A stretch of 40,368 nucleotides of DNA from CADEFQ01 sp035342635 (GCA_035342635.1 DAOQXO010000009.1:1-40368), one strand, 5' to 3'. Shown: positions 16,387 to 24,816, numbered from the stretch's first letter. A program made the numbers and translations. The notes: a model not told the origin generated them from the letters alone.

Positions 16387-17562
16387 TCACGGTCGCGGGG
16401 CGGCGCGCTGGAACCAGGGCCGTGGATCGATCGGGCGCCCCGCGCGGCGGATCTCGAAGTACAGCTCCGGCCGGCTGCGCCCGCCGCTGTCGCCGGCGCC
16501 GGCGATGGTGTCGCCGGGTGCGACCCGCTCACCCACCGCCTTGTACAGCTGGTCGTTATGGCCGTAGAGGCTCAGGTAACCGCCGCCGTGATCGACGATC
16601 ACGAGCAGACCGAGTCCCGGCAACCAGTCCGCATACGCTATGCGTCCGCTCGCCACACTGCGCACCGGCGCGCCGCGCGCGGTCGCGATCATCATGCCGT
16701 CCCACTTGATCGCACCGGCACGTGTGGTGCCATAGGTGGCCACGATCCTGCCGGTCGTGGGCCACGCAAGTTTGCCACGCAGCTTGGCGAACGCCGCCGT
16801 GGGGTCGACGGGGAACTGCTCGAGCGCGCGTCGCAGGTCGCGCACCAGCTTTTCGAGCCCGGCCTGCTGCGAACGCAACTCCTCGAGCTTCGCCGCACGC
16901 GAGCGCGATGCGGCATCGAGTGCGGCGAGTGCCTTGCCGCGCTCGGCGCGCGCGGCCTCGAGCTGCGCGACCTGCTCCTTCTGTTGCGCCTCGAGCGCAA
17001 CGAGACGCTCCTCCTCCGCCTGCAACTGCGCATCGAGCGCCGCGATTTCGGCAACGTGCGCCTCGATGCTCGCGATGCGATCGGCCCGGGCGCGGCCAAA
17101 ATAGCTGTAGTAGGCGAACATGCGGCCGGCGCGCGCGGGGTCCTCCTGATTCAGCAGCAGGCGCAGTGGCTCCTCGCGGCCGATCAGGTAGGCGCTGCGC
17201 AGTTCTCCGCCGAGCGCCCGCTGCTCCTTGCCGAGCGCCGCCTCGCGCCCGGCCTTCTCGCGCGCGAGCGCGGCGCGTCGGGTGGTGCGCTCGCTGCGCT
17301 CGCGCCGCAGGCGCGTGAGCTCGCTGCGCGCATCCGCCACCGATACCTCGGCGGCCCGCAGGTTGCGAGTCAGCGCGTTGCGGTTGACGGAGTCGCGCTT
17401 GACCTGGGCGGCGATCTTCGCGATCTCGGCCTTGACTGCCTTGAGCTCGGCCTCGGCACGGGCCGCGTCCCTGCCCTGGGCCCCGGCGCTCCCGATGACC
17501 GCGGGTAGGCCCGCCACCAGCAATGCGAGGAAAATCGGAGGAAAAGACCGCAGCAACGACAT
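16387..17562 (-). CDS. envC: Murein hydrolase activator EnvC (degenerate LytM domain)
   Basis: A 391-residue periplasmic protein: signal peptide (about 1-28, ending GSAGAQG), a long coiled coil rich in Glu, Arg, Ala and Leu (about 30-255), and a C-terminal LytM/M23 domain (about 285-390). The zinc-binding positions of active M23 enzymes are not kept: IKWDGMMI stands where the first His/Asp site would be, and ELYFEIR where HxH would be. That is the state of EnvC, which activates the amidases AmiA/AmiB at the division septum instead of cutting itself. It diverges from the yibN-like gene as in E. coli, although gpmI is missing between them. Confidence 0.88.
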   Translation of the reverse strand: MSLLRSFPPIFLALLVAGLPAVIGSAGAQGRDAARAEAELKAVKAEIAKIAAQVKRDSVNRNALTRNLRAAEVSVADARSELTRLRRERSERTTRRAALAREKAGREAALGKEQRALGGELRSAYLIGREEPLRLLLNQEDPARAGRMFAYYSYFGRARADRIASIEAHVAEIAALDAQLQAEEERLVALEAQQKEQVAQLEAARAERGKALAALDAASRSRAAKLEELRSQQAGLEKLVRDLRRALEQFPVDPTAAFAKLRGKLAWPTTGRIVATYGTTRAGAIKWDGMMIATARGAPVRSVASGRIAYADWLPGLGLLVIVDHGGGYLSLYGHNDQLYKAVGERVAPGDTIAGAGDSGGRSRPELYFEIRRAGRPIDPRPWFQRAAPRP

Positions 17563-17586
17563 CGAGGCTAGTCTAACGCAGCGCCC

Positions 17587-17604
17587 CCGCTATAATTCGC
17601 GGCC
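17587..17604 (+). promoter_or_regulatory. Promoter -10 region with GC-rich discriminator (rhodanese-grxC-secB-gpsA operon)
   Basis: A consensus TATAAT at 17591-17596 is embedded in CCGCTATAATTCGCGGCC, 29 bases before the ATG at 17626. No good -35 hexamer is visible at 16-18 bases. The GC-rich discriminator is typical of growth-rate or ppGpp-controlled promoters. Seventeen of these 18 bases recur upstream of glyQ (39911-39928). Confidence 0.6.
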
Positions 17605-17625
17605 CTTTTCCGAGGTTCGCGCTCC

Positions 17626-18054
17626 ATGGACCGATTGCTCGAGTACGCCGCCAACCACCCCTGGCTAGTGGGTGCGACCGGCCTCGCGCTCGTGATGGTG
17701 ATCGCCTACGAGGTGCGCGCGCGCGCGACCAGCTTCGCATCGGTAGCGCCGCAGGAGGCGATCCGGCTGATGAATCAGCACGCCCTGCTGCTCGATATCC
17801 GCAGGCCCGAGCAGTTCGCCGAGGGGCACATCGGTGGTGCGAAGCACATGCCTTCGGACCAGATCCTGACGGCGGGAGAGACGATGAAGAAGCATCGCGA
17901 GAAACCGATCGTCGTGTACTGCGATAGCGGCTCGCTCGCCGCGGCGGCGGTCCGCCAGCTGACGGCTCAGGGTTTCACCAAGGCGGTCAACCTGCGCGGT
18001 GGACTCGCCGCGTGGCGCGCCGAAGGCCTGCCGGTCATCAAGGGCACGAAATGA
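17626..18054 (+). CDS. Membrane-anchored rhodanese-like sulfurtransferase (YibN-like)
   Basis: A 142-residue protein with one N-terminal transmembrane segment (about residues 12-29) and a cytoplasmic rhodanese domain (about 38-137). The active-site loop is CDSGSLA with Cys99. The domain motifs LLLDIRRPEQFAEGHIGGA and LRGGLAAWRAEGLPV are present. Rhodanese domains carry sulfane sulfur on the Cys. YibN-like proteins occur beside grxC and secB in many gammaproteobacteria, and an association with the Sec/YidC insertion machinery has been reported for YibN. GAGG lies ten bases before the start, and its stop overlaps the grxC start (ATGA). Confidence 0.88.
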   Translation: MDRLLEYAANHPWLVGATGLALVMVIAYEVRARATSFASVAPQEAIRLMNQHALLLDIRRPEQFAEGHIGGAKHMPSDQILTAGETMKKHREKPIVVYCDSGSLAAAAVRQLTAQGFTKAVNLRGGLAAWRAEGLPVIKGTK

Positions 18055-18326
18055 CGGCACCCAAAGTCGTCATGTATGCCACGAGCTGGTGCCCCTACTG
18101 TGCACGTGCCCGCAACCTGCTTGCCTCGAAGGGTGTCGCGATCGAGGAGATCGACGTCGAGGCCGCGCCCGGCAACCGGCAGGAGATGCAGGCGCGCAGC
18201 GGACGGCGTACCGTGCCGCAGATTTTCATAGGCGACACGCACGTAGGTGGATCCGACGATCTGCATGCGCTCGACGCCGCAGGCAAACTCGATTCGCTAC
18301 TCGGGAGAACATCAAGTGAGCACTGA
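18051..18326 (+). CDS. grxC: Glutaredoxin 3
   Basis: A 91-residue cytoplasmic glutaredoxin with the dithiol active site CPYC (Cys14 and Cys17), the cis-Pro segment RRTVPQIFIG and the glutathione-binding GGSDDL. It reduces disulfides and mixed disulfides using glutathione. The ATG overlaps the stop of the rhodanese gene by four bases (ATGA), and its own end overlaps the start of secB by 11 bases. The three are therefore translationally coupled, as in the conserved yibN-grxC-secB order. Length is normal for the family. Confidence 0.93.
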   Translation: MTAPKVVMYATSWCPYCARARNLLASKGVAIEEIDVEAAPGNRQEMQARSGRRTVPQIFIGDTHVGGSDDLHALDAAGKLDSLLGRTSSEH

Positions 18327-18786
18327 AGCCGCCGGCGCCGTACCCGCCGATACGACCGCACCGCAACTCGCGCTGCAGCTCGTGTACCTCAAGGACTGTT
18401 CGTTCGAAGCTCCGCAGGGACCGCGGGTCGACGGCGCCTGGAACCCGCAGATCAACCTCGACCTGAACACCACGGTCTCCCCGCTCGGCGACGACCTGCG
18501 CGAAGTGCTGCTGACCGTCACCGTGTCGGCGAAGCATGGCGAGCAGACGACATTCCTCGTTGAAGTGAAGCAGGCCGGCGCGTTCCTGATGCGCAACCTC
18601 TCGGAAACGGAGGCGAAGCGCGCCCTGACGAGCGTGTGCCCCGGCGTCCTGTTTCCGTATGCGCGCGCCGCGGTATCGAACCTCGTGACGCTCGGCGGCT
18701 TCCCGCAGTTCCTGCTTCCGCCAGTGAACTTCGAGGCGCTGTACGCCCGCTCGGTGGCCGACAGCCAAAGCGCCACCAAGAACTGA
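18316..18786 (+). CDS. secB: Protein-export chaperone SecB
   Basis: A 156-residue SecB, close to the usual 155. The family blocks QLVYLKDCSFEAPQ, WNPQINLDLNT, LTVTVSAKHGEQTTFLVEVKQAG and ALTSVCPGVLFPYAR are all present, ending in the GGFPQFLLPPVNFEALY block. It binds unfolded precursors as a tetramer and delivers them to SecA. The start is GTG at 18316, with GGAG eight bases upstream inside the end of grxC. An upstream in-frame ATG at 18247 lies well inside grxC and is rejected. gpsA follows after one base. Confidence 0.95.
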   Translation: MSTEAAGAVPADTTAPQLALQLVYLKDCSFEAPQGPRVDGAWNPQINLDLNTTVSPLGDDLREVLLTVTVSAKHGEQTTFLVEVKQAGAFLMRNLSETEAKRALTSVCPGVLFPYARAAVSNLVTLGGFPQFLLPPVNFEALYARSVADSQSATKN

Positions 18787-18787
18787 C

Positions 18788-19810
18788 GTGTTCGCGGGCG
18801 CCACCTTGCAGGCGCAGATTGCCGTGCTCGGCGCCGGGTCGTGGGGCACGGCGCTCGCTATCCAGTGCGCCCGCAAGGGCAATGCGGTGCGCCTGTGGAG
18901 CCGCAACGGCGAATCGCTCGCGCGCATCGGTGCCGCGCGCCGCAACGAGCGCTACCTGCCCGACGCCGCGTTTCCCGCCTCGCTCTCGGTCGAGGCCGAT
19001 CTCGCCCGCGCGGTGCGCCAGGCGCGCGACGTGATCATCGCGGTGCCGAGCCACGCATTTCGCACGGTGCTGACCGACCTCGCGGAAGTCGCGGAGGCCG
19101 AGACCGGCATTACCTGGGCAACCAAGGGATTCGAGCTGGATACCGGGCTGCTGCCGCACCAGGTGGCGCGCGCAGTACTGGGCGAGCGCGGCAATATCGC
19201 GGTGCTGTCGGGCCCGACCTTCGCGCGTGAGGTGGGCGCCGGCCTGCCGACCGCGATGACGATCGCCTCACCCGACCAGGCCTATGCCACGTCGCTTGCG
19301 CAGCTCCTCTCCTCCGACACGTTCCGCGCCTACACCTCGACCGACATCGTCGGCGTCGAGACGGGCGGGGCGGTCAAGAACGTGCTCGCGGTCGGCGCGG
19401 GCCTGTCCGACGGCCTCGGCTTCGGCGCGAACACGCGCGTCGCGCTGATCACGCGCGGCCTTGCGGAAATGACCCGCCTCGGCGTGGCGCTCGGCGCGCG
19501 CAGCGACACGTTCATGGGCCTCGCGGGCCTTGGCGACCTGGTGCTGACCTGCACCGACGACCAGTCGCGCAATCGCCGCTTCGGTCTGCTGCTCGCGGGC
19601 GGCGCCTCGGTCGCCGACGCCCTGCGCGAGATCGGCCAGGTCGTCGAGGGATACCCCGCGGCGCGCGCGGTGCTGAAGGTCGCGCAGCGCGAGGACGTGT
19701 CGATGCCGATCGTCGAGGGCATCCACAGCGCGCTGTACGAGGGCGTGCCCGCGATCGAAATCGTCAAGGGCCTGATGACGAGACCGGTGCGCGCGGAAGT
19801 CGACGGCTAG
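18788..19810 (+). CDS. gpsA: NAD(P)H-dependent glycerol-3-phosphate dehydrogenase
   Basis: A 340-residue enzyme making sn-glycerol 3-phosphate from dihydroxyacetone phosphate for phospholipid synthesis. The Rossmann motif GAGSWGTA is near residues 15-22. The family blocks WATKGFE, SGPTFAREV, ETGGAVKNVLAVGAG (with the catalytic Lys) and FMGLAGLGDLVLTCT are intact. The start is GTG at 18788, one base after the secB stop. The gene ends on a CTAG shared with the convergent trmL. The secB-gpsA order is conserved in gammaproteobacteria; cysE, often next, is absent here. Confidence 0.95.
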   Translation: MFAGATLQAQIAVLGAGSWGTALAIQCARKGNAVRLWSRNGESLARIGAARRNERYLPDAAFPASLSVEADLARAVRQARDVIIAVPSHAFRTVLTDLAEVAEAETGITWATKGFELDTGLLPHQVARAVLGERGNIAVLSGPTFAREVGAGLPTAMTIASPDQAYATSLAQLLSSDTFRAYTSTDIVGVETGGAVKNVLAVGAGLSDGLGFGANTRVALITRGLAEMTRLGVALGARSDTFMGLAGLGDLVLTCTDDQSRNRRFGLLLAGGASVADALREIGQVVEGYPAARAVLKVAQREDVSMPIVEGIHSALYEGVPAIEIVKGLMTRPVRAEVDG

Positions 19811-20283
19811 CCGGGCGTGCCGGAACCGGACGCGAAGCCGGTCTGCCGCCAGGCCTCGTAGGCGACCACGGCCACGGCGTTCGACAGGTTCAGGCTGCGA
19901 TTGCCCGGCCGCATCGGCAGTGACACATGATGCGCCGGCGGGAGCGTCGCGAGCACCGCCTGCGGCAGGCCCGTGCGCTCCGACCCGAACAGCAGCGCGT
20001 CGCCCGGCTGCCAGGCGATGTCGCTGTAGAGACGCTTGCCGCCGGTCTCGATCGCGAACCAGCGCGAGCTCGCGAGGGCCGCGCGGCAGGCGGCGAAATC
20101 GGGGTGCACGCTCACGGTCGCGAGGTCGTCGTAGTCGAGACCCGCGCGGCGCAGCGAGCGCTTGTCGAGCGTGAAACCGAGGGGCCGCACGAGGTGCAGC
20201 GCGGCGCCCGTATTGGCGCACAGCCGGATGATGTTGCCGGTATTGGGCGGGATCTCGGGTTCGTGCAGGACGATATGGAACAT
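19807..20283 (-). CDS. trmL: tRNA (cytidine/uridine-34-2'-O)-methyltransferase TrmL
   Basis: A 158-residue SPOUT methyltransferase that 2'-O-methylates the wobble base of certain tRNA-Leu species. Characteristic blocks are HEPEIPPNTGNIIRLCANTG at the N-terminus, GSERTGLP, LPMRPGNRSLNLSNAVAVVAYEAWRQ in the C-terminal knot, and LGFTLDKRSLRRAGLDYDD in the middle. Length is normal. It converges with gpsA and the two stop codons share one CTAG. In E. coli trmL is also near gpsA, but transcribed in the same direction. Confidence 0.93.
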   Translation of the reverse strand: MFHIVLHEPEIPPNTGNIIRLCANTGAALHLVRPLGFTLDKRSLRRAGLDYDDLATVSVHPDFAACRAALASSRWFAIETGGKRLYSDIAWQPGDALLFGSERTGLPQAVLATLPPAHHVSLPMRPGNRSLNLSNAVAVVAYEAWRQTGFASGSGTPG

Positions 20284-20313
20284 GGGCTGGGCGTGAAGCT
20301 TAGGCCGTGGCCC

Positions 20314-20319
20314 TATAAT
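20314..20319 (+). promoter_or_regulatory. -10 element of pyrD, directly before the start codon
   Basis: A perfect TATAAT lies only six bases before the pyrD ATG (TATAATcgaccaATG). A transcript starting 6-7 bases after the -10 box would begin at or next to the A of the ATG, giving a leaderless mRNA. No Shine-Dalgarno sequence is present, and no good -35 hexamer is visible. Confidence 0.55.
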
Positions 20320-20325
20320 CGACCA

Positions 20326-21255
20326 ATGTCGAACTCCAGTCCGCTCGCGATCGAATTCTGCGGGTTACCATTCAACTCCCCCATCGTCCTGCTCTCCGGT
20401 TGTGTCGGCTTCGGCGAGGAATACACCCGCGTCGAGGGCTTCTCCAATCGCGACGCCGGCGCGATCGTGCTCAAAGGCACGACCGGCAAGGCACGACTCG
20501 GCAATCCGCCCCACCGGGTCTACGAGACCCCGATGGGCATGCTGAACGCGATCGGCCTGCAGAATCCCGGTGTCGACCATGTCGTCACCCGGATTCTGCC
20601 GACGCTCGATTTCAGCGAAACGCGCTTCATCGCCAACGTCTCGGGCTCGACGCTCGAGGAGTACGTCGAAGTCACGCGCCGCTTCGATGATTCGCCGATC
20701 GACGCGGTCGAAATCAACATCTCCTGCCCGAACGTCAAGGAAGGCGGCGTCGTGTTCGGCAACTCGCCGGAAATGTCCGCGCGCGTGGTGGCGGCCTGCC
20801 GCGCCGTGACCCGCAAGCCGCTGATCACCAAGCTCTCGCCGAACCAGACCGACATCCGCGAGAACGCGCGTCGCTGCATCGAGGCCGGCACCGACGCCTT
20901 TGCCGTGATCAACACTGTGATGGGCATGGCGATCGACACCGGCACGCGCCGGCCCGTGCTCGGCAATGTGCAGGGCGGCCTCTCGGGCCCGGCGATCAAG
21001 CCGATCGCGCTCCTCAAGGTGCGCGAAGTGCACGAGGTCGCCGCCCCGCACAAGGTGCCGATCATTGGCCAGGGCGGCATCGTCACGGCGCGCGACGCCA
21101 TCGAGTTCCTGCTCGCCGGCGCCACCGCGATCGGTCTCGGCACGGCGCTCTTCTACGACCCGATGGCGTGCAAGAAAGTGAACGCCGGCATCACGGAGTA
21201 TCTGCTCAAGCACGGCTTCGCTTCGGTCAGCGAACTGGGCGGCGCGCCTCGCTGA
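20326..21255 (+). CDS. pyrD: Dihydroorotate dehydrogenase, class 1B catalytic subunit
   Basis: A 309-residue FMN TIM-barrel enzyme that oxidises dihydroorotate to orotate in pyrimidine synthesis. The active-site Cys134 is in NISCPNVKEGGVVFG, the class 1B signature, followed by KLSPN, INTVMGMAID, GGLSGPAIKP and GQGGI. Class 1B enzymes normally work with the PyrK iron-sulfur/FAD subunit to reduce NAD+; no pyrK is in this window. Most gammaproteobacteria use the membrane class 2 enzyme instead. The start at 20326 sits just after a TATAAT box. The frame is open far upstream, but that part overlaps trmL. Its 3' end overlaps that of the mscS gene by 29 bases. Confidence 0.92.
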   Translation: MSNSSPLAIEFCGLPFNSPIVLLSGCVGFGEEYTRVEGFSNRDAGAIVLKGTTGKARLGNPPHRVYETPMGMLNAIGLQNPGVDHVVTRILPTLDFSETRFIANVSGSTLEEYVEVTRRFDDSPIDAVEINISCPNVKEGGVVFGNSPEMSARVVAACRAVTRKPLITKLSPNQTDIRENARRCIEAGTDAFAVINTVMGMAIDTGTRRPVLGNVQGGLSGPAIKPIALLKVREVHEVAAPHKVPIIGQGGIVTARDAIEFLLAGATAIGLGTALFYDPMACKKVNAGITEYLLKHGFASVSELGGAPR

Positions 21256-22306
21256 TATTCCGCTGCGTCGGGTACGCGAACTCGATGCCGCGCTCGCCGA
21301 ATTCCTCGAGCAGCCGGAAATTGATCGCCTGCTGCGTATCGGCGAACAGCCGGTAATCCGGCTCGGTCACGATGTAGACCACCTCGAAGATCAGCCCGGA
21401 ATCCCCCAACCTGAGCAGGTGACAGCGATCGAAGCGGGTCTGCGGCTGCGCGCGGATCGCCGCTTCGACGATCGCGGGTATTTCGGCCAGCAGCTCGCGC
21501 GGGGTCTCGTAGGTGACGGCGACCGTGAACGCGTAACGGCGCTCGCGCATGCGCTTGAAGTTGTGCACGCGGGACTGGAGCAGGTCGGCGTTCGAGATGA
21601 CGATCTGCTCGCCATTCAGGCTGCGCAGTCGCGTGCTCTTGATGCCGATGCGCTCGACCGTACCGTTGTCGTCATCGACGAGCAGTGCGTCGCCGATCTC
21701 GAACGGCTTGTCGAGCGTGATCGACAGCGACGCGAACAGGTCGCCGAGCACGGTCTGCACGGCAAGCGCGATCGCGATGCCGCCGATGCCGAGACCGGCG
21801 AGCAGCGGCTTGATCTGCACGCCCAGGTTGTCGAGCGCGAGCAGCGCCGCGAACGTGAAGATCACGAGGCGCGAGACGAACATCAGCACTTCGAAGGAAC
21901 CGGCGCGCGCCGCGTCCGCGGGACCGCGGCGCAGCAACTGGTGGTCGAGCGCGAAACGCGTCGCGGTGACGGCCCAGAGCGCAACCTGCAGCCAGAACAC
22001 CAGCACGCCCAGCACCGTGACGGCGCGGTCGAGCTGTGCCGGCAGGGTCAGCACGCGGGTCGCGAAATAGAGCGCGAGGACGAGCAGGAACAGCCGCAGC
22101 GTCGCGGTGACGAGTCCGCTCACGAGTTCGCGGCCCATCTCCACCTGCTCTCCCGCCGCGGCGCGCGCCCGCGCGCGCCGCTCGATGAACCCGCGTATCG
22201 CCGGCAGCACCGTGAACGTGACGAGAAAGATCAGCGCGGCCAGCAGCCACGCGCGCACCGGGTTGCCGAGGAAGCGGTAGTCGAGCAGTTCGAGCAGGGT
22301 CTCCAT
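21227..22306 (-). CDS. MscS-family mechanosensitive channel
   Basis: A 359-residue inner-membrane channel that opens under membrane tension. About four transmembrane segments lie near residues 17-36, 63-85, 97-115 and 137-160. The pore helix is rich in Gly/Ala (LLAGLGIGGIAIALAVQTVLGD), followed by the family block DKPFEIGDALLVDDDNGTVERIGIKSTRLRS in the beta domain and a cytoplasmic alpha/beta domain. The gene ends inside the pyrD 3' end (29-base convergent overlap). A TATAAT box on the minus strand lies eight bases before its ATG and overlaps the ntrC stop. Confidence 0.9.
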   Translation of the reverse strand: METLLELLDYRFLGNPVRAWLLAALIFLVTFTVLPAIRGFIERRARARAAAGEQVEMGRELVSGLVTATLRLFLLVLALYFATRVLTLPAQLDRAVTVLGVLVFWLQVALWAVTATRFALDHQLLRRGPADAARAGSFEVLMFVSRLVIFTFAALLALDNLGVQIKPLLAGLGIGGIAIALAVQTVLGDLFASLSITLDKPFEIGDALLVDDDNGTVERIGIKSTRLRSLNGEQIVISNADLLQSRVHNFKRMRERRYAFTVAVTYETPRELLAEIPAIVEAAIRAQPQTRFDRCHLLRLGDSGLIFEVVYIVTEPDYRLFADTQQAINFRLLEEFGERGIEFAYPTQRNISEARRPVR

Positions 22307-22314
22307 GGGCAGGA

Positions 22315-22320
22315 ATTATA
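22315..22320 (-). promoter_or_regulatory. -10 element of the mscS-type gene
   Basis: On the minus strand TATAAT lies eight bases before the mscS ATG (22304-22306) and overlaps the ntrC stop codon TAA (22316-22318). The message would be leaderless or nearly so. No convincing -35 hexamer is seen. Confidence 0.5.
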
Positions 22321-23725
22321 GAAGCTCGTCATCCGCGCCCATGCCGAGCTCCTTGAGCTTGCGCGTGAGCGTGTTGCGCCCGAGGCCGAGGAGCTTCGCG
22401 GCGTCCTGCCGGTGCCCCTGCGATCTGCGCAGCGCGACCCGGATCAGCGTGCGCTCGAACTCGGGCGCCGCGGTCTCGAGCCAGGGACCGTCCTGCGCAG
22501 TGCGCCGCTCCGCCCATGCCTCCAGCGCCCGCGACCAGTCGACGTCAGCGCCGCCGTCCTGCGCCTGCGACATCTCCGCCGGCAGATCGTCGGCATGGAT
22601 TTCCGTTCCCGGCGCCAGCACCGTCAGCCGGCGGCACAGGTTCACGAGCTCGCGCACATTGCCGGGCCAGTCCCACGCCACCAGGCGTTCAAGCGCCCCG
22701 GGCGAGAGCTGCTTCGCATCGACGCCGAGTTCCTGCGCCGCGACGCGCAGGTAGTGCGCCATCAGGTCCGGCACATCCTCGCGCCGCGCGCGCAGCGGCG
22801 GCAGTTCGATACGGATCACGTTCAGGCGGTGGTACAGGTCTTCGCGGAACTGACCGTTGCGCACGCGCGCCTCGAGGTCCACGTGGGTCGCGGCGATCAC
22901 GCGCACGTCGACGCGCACCAGCGACTGGCCGCCGACGCGGTAGAACTCGCCCTCGGCCAGCACGCGCAGCAGCCGCGTCTGCAGCGGCGTCGACATGTCA
23001 CCGATCTCGTCGAGAAACAGGGTGCCGCCATCGGCCTGCTCGAAGCGGCCGCGGCGCTGGGCGTCGGCGCCGGTGAAAGCGCCCTTTTCGTGGCCGAACA
23101 GTTCCGACTCGAGCAGTTCCGAAGGAATCGCCGCGGTGTTGAGCGCGATGAAGGGCCGCTTGCCGCGCGGGCTGTGCTCGTGCAGCGCGCGCGCCACCAG
23201 TTCCTTGCCGGTGCCAGACTCGCCGGTGATCAGCACGCTAACGCTCGAGCGCGACAGTCGGCCGATGGCGCGGAACACCTGCTGCATCGCCGGTGCGCGG
23301 CCGAGCAGTTCGGGAATGCGCGGGACGTCGCCGGCTTCGATGCCGCCGCGCTTGCCCGTCTGCGCCGCGCGCCGTACGAGTTCGACCGCCTGGTCCACGT
23401 CGAAGGGCTTCGGCAGGTACTCGAACGCCCCGCTCTCGTAGGCCGATACGGCATTGCCGAGATCCGCGTGCGCCGTCATCACGATCACCGGCAGCAGCGG
23501 CCAGCCGTCGCGGATGCGCTTCAGCAACTCGAGGCCGCTCGTCCCGGGCATGCGGATGTCGGTCACCAGAACGTCGGGCGTGTCGCTGCGCAGCGCGCCG
23601 AGCGCACTGCTCGCCGATTCGAAACTCCGCGGCTCCATGCCGCCGCCGCGCAGGGCGCGCTCGAGAACCCAGCGGATCGACGCGTCATCGTCGATGAGCC
23701 ACACGCGCAGGGCGCGCTCGTTCAT
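22316..23725 (-). CDS. ntrC: Nitrogen regulation response regulator NtrC
   Basis: A 469-residue sigma-54 activator. The receiver domain (1-120) has acidic residues at 12-14 (IDDD), phospho-acceptor Asp56 in VTDIRMPG, and Lys in YLPKPFD. The AAA+ domain (about 140-370) has Walker A GESGTGKE and the sigma-54 contact loop GAFTGA. The C-terminal Fis-type helix-turn-helix is GHRQDAAKLLGLGRNTLTRKLKELG. Phosphorylated by NtrB, it activates nitrogen-assimilation promoters such as that of glnA here. The start at 23725 overlaps the ntrB stop by ATGA. The upstream in-frame extension lies inside ntrB and is rejected. Confidence 0.95.
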   Translation of the reverse strand: MNERALRVWLIDDDASIRWVLERALRGGGMEPRSFESASSALGALRSDTPDVLVTDIRMPGTSGLELLKRIRDGWPLLPVIVMTAHADLGNAVSAYESGAFEYLPKPFDVDQAVELVRRAAQTGKRGGIEAGDVPRIPELLGRAPAMQQVFRAIGRLSRSSVSVLITGESGTGKELVARALHEHSPRGKRPFIALNTAAIPSELLESELFGHEKGAFTGADAQRRGRFEQADGGTLFLDEIGDMSTPLQTRLLRVLAEGEFYRVGGQSLVRVDVRVIAATHVDLEARVRNGQFREDLYHRLNVIRIELPPLRARREDVPDLMAHYLRVAAQELGVDAKQLSPGALERLVAWDWPGNVRELVNLCRRLTVLAPGTEIHADDLPAEMSQAQDGGADVDWSRALEAWAERRTAQDGPWLETAAPEFERTLIRVALRRSQGHRQDAAKLLGLGRNTLTRKLKELGMGADDELL

Positions 23726-24816
23726 GCCACCTCCGTGAGCGGCAGCAGCAGGCTGAACACCGTATGTCCCGGTGCGCTCTGGAATTCGACCATGCCGCCG
23801 TGGCGCGTCGCGATCTCCTGTGCCACCGCAAGTCCGAGGCCGGTGCCGTTCGCGCGGCCGGTGACGAGCGGCAGGAACAGGCTCGCCCGCAGCTCCTCCG
23901 GCACGCCCGGACCGTTGTCCTCGACCTGCAGGCTCGCGACCAGACGATGGCGCGTCGCGCCGATCGTGACCCCGAACAGCGCGCGCGACCGCAGCGTGAC
24001 GCGGCCACGTTCGCCGACGGCCTGCAAGGCATTGCGACCGAGGTTCAACAGCGCCTGAATGACCTGGTGACGGTCGATGTCGGCGTCCGGCAGGCTCGGG
24101 TCGTAGTCGCGCTCGAGCAGCACGGTCGGTTGCGCCTCGCTGCGCAGCAGCGTGAACACGTGTTCGCACAGCTCGTGGATATTGGTGCTCGCGCGCTGCA
24201 TCGGGCGCAGCGGACCGGCCATCGAGTCGACGAGCGCGACGAGCCTGTCGGCCTCGCCGATGATCACGCCGGTGTACTCGCGTTGCGCCGGGTCCGCGAG
24301 TTCGCGCTCGAGCAGCTGCGCGGCGCCGCGCAGCCCGCCGAGCGGATTCTTGATCTCGTGCGCGAGCTGCCGAATCATCATCCGGCTGCTGTCGAGACGC
24401 GCGAGCAGGTCGGCTTCGCGCGAGATGCGCTGGCGCTGGGTCGCATCGGCGAGCTCGAGCAGCAGGTGCGATCCGGTGACCGTGTCGGCGAGCGGCGTGA
24501 CCGTGATGTCGACGATGCGCGGCTCGCGGCTCGAGCCGCTCGGGCGAAAGGTCAGCTCACGATCGGCGAACGCCTCGCCGTGCTCGATCGAGCGACGCAG
24601 GATAGCCGCGAGGCCGTTCGAATCCACCAGCAGGTCCGCGAACGGCCGGCCGCGCGCGCGCGCGAAGCCGGCGCCGAGCAGGTCCTGCGCCGCGACGTTG
24701 GCGTAGACGACGCACAGCTGGCGGTCGAGGACGACGATGCCGGTGGCGAGCGCATCGAGCAGGCTGGCCGGATCGAAATGCGACAGCGGCGAAGGCGGCG
24801 CGTCCTCAACGGGCAT
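23722..24816 (-). CDS. ntrB: Nitrogen regulation sensor kinase NtrB
   Basis: A 364-residue cytoplasmic histidine kinase. A PAS domain occupies about residues 15-125. The H-box has His153 in RQLAHEIKNPLGGLRGAAQLLERE, the NtrB-type sequence. The ATPase domain has the N-box GRNALQAVG, DNGPGVP and TGLGLAVAQEIATRHGG. It phosphorylates or dephosphorylates NtrC according to PII signalling. It has no membrane segment. It is coupled to ntrC by an ATGA overlap and follows the DUF4124 gene by 33 bases in the same direction. Confidence 0.95.
   Translation of the reverse strand: MPVEDAPPSPLSHFDPASLLDALATGIVVLDRQLCVVYANVAAQDLLGAGFARARGRPFADLLVDSNGLAAILRRSIEHGEAFADRELTFRPSGSSREPRIVDITVTPLADTVTGSHLLLELADATQRQRISREADLLARLDSSRMMIRQLAHEIKNPLGGLRGAAQLLERELADPAQREYTGVIIGEADRLVALVDSMAGPLRPMQRASTNIHELCEHVFTLLRSEAQPTVLLERDYDPSLPDADIDRHQVIQALLNLGRNALQAVGERGRVTLRSRALFGVTIGATRHRLVASLQVEDNGPGVPEELRASLFLPLVTGRANGTGLGLAVAQEIATRHGGMVEFQSAPGHTVFSLLLPLTEVA

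Noticed and set aside
22412..24058. Long open frame antisense to ntrC/ntrB (548 codons)
   Set aside because: Typical shadow frame of high-GC coding DNA. Composition is Arg/His/Ala-rich with no motif, and the opposite strand carries unmistakable NtrB and NtrC.
24646..24666. Alternating CG run inside ntrB (and a similar one near 17708-17724) as Z-DNA or repeat signal
   Set aside because: Fully explained by Arg/Ala codons in high-GC coding sequence.
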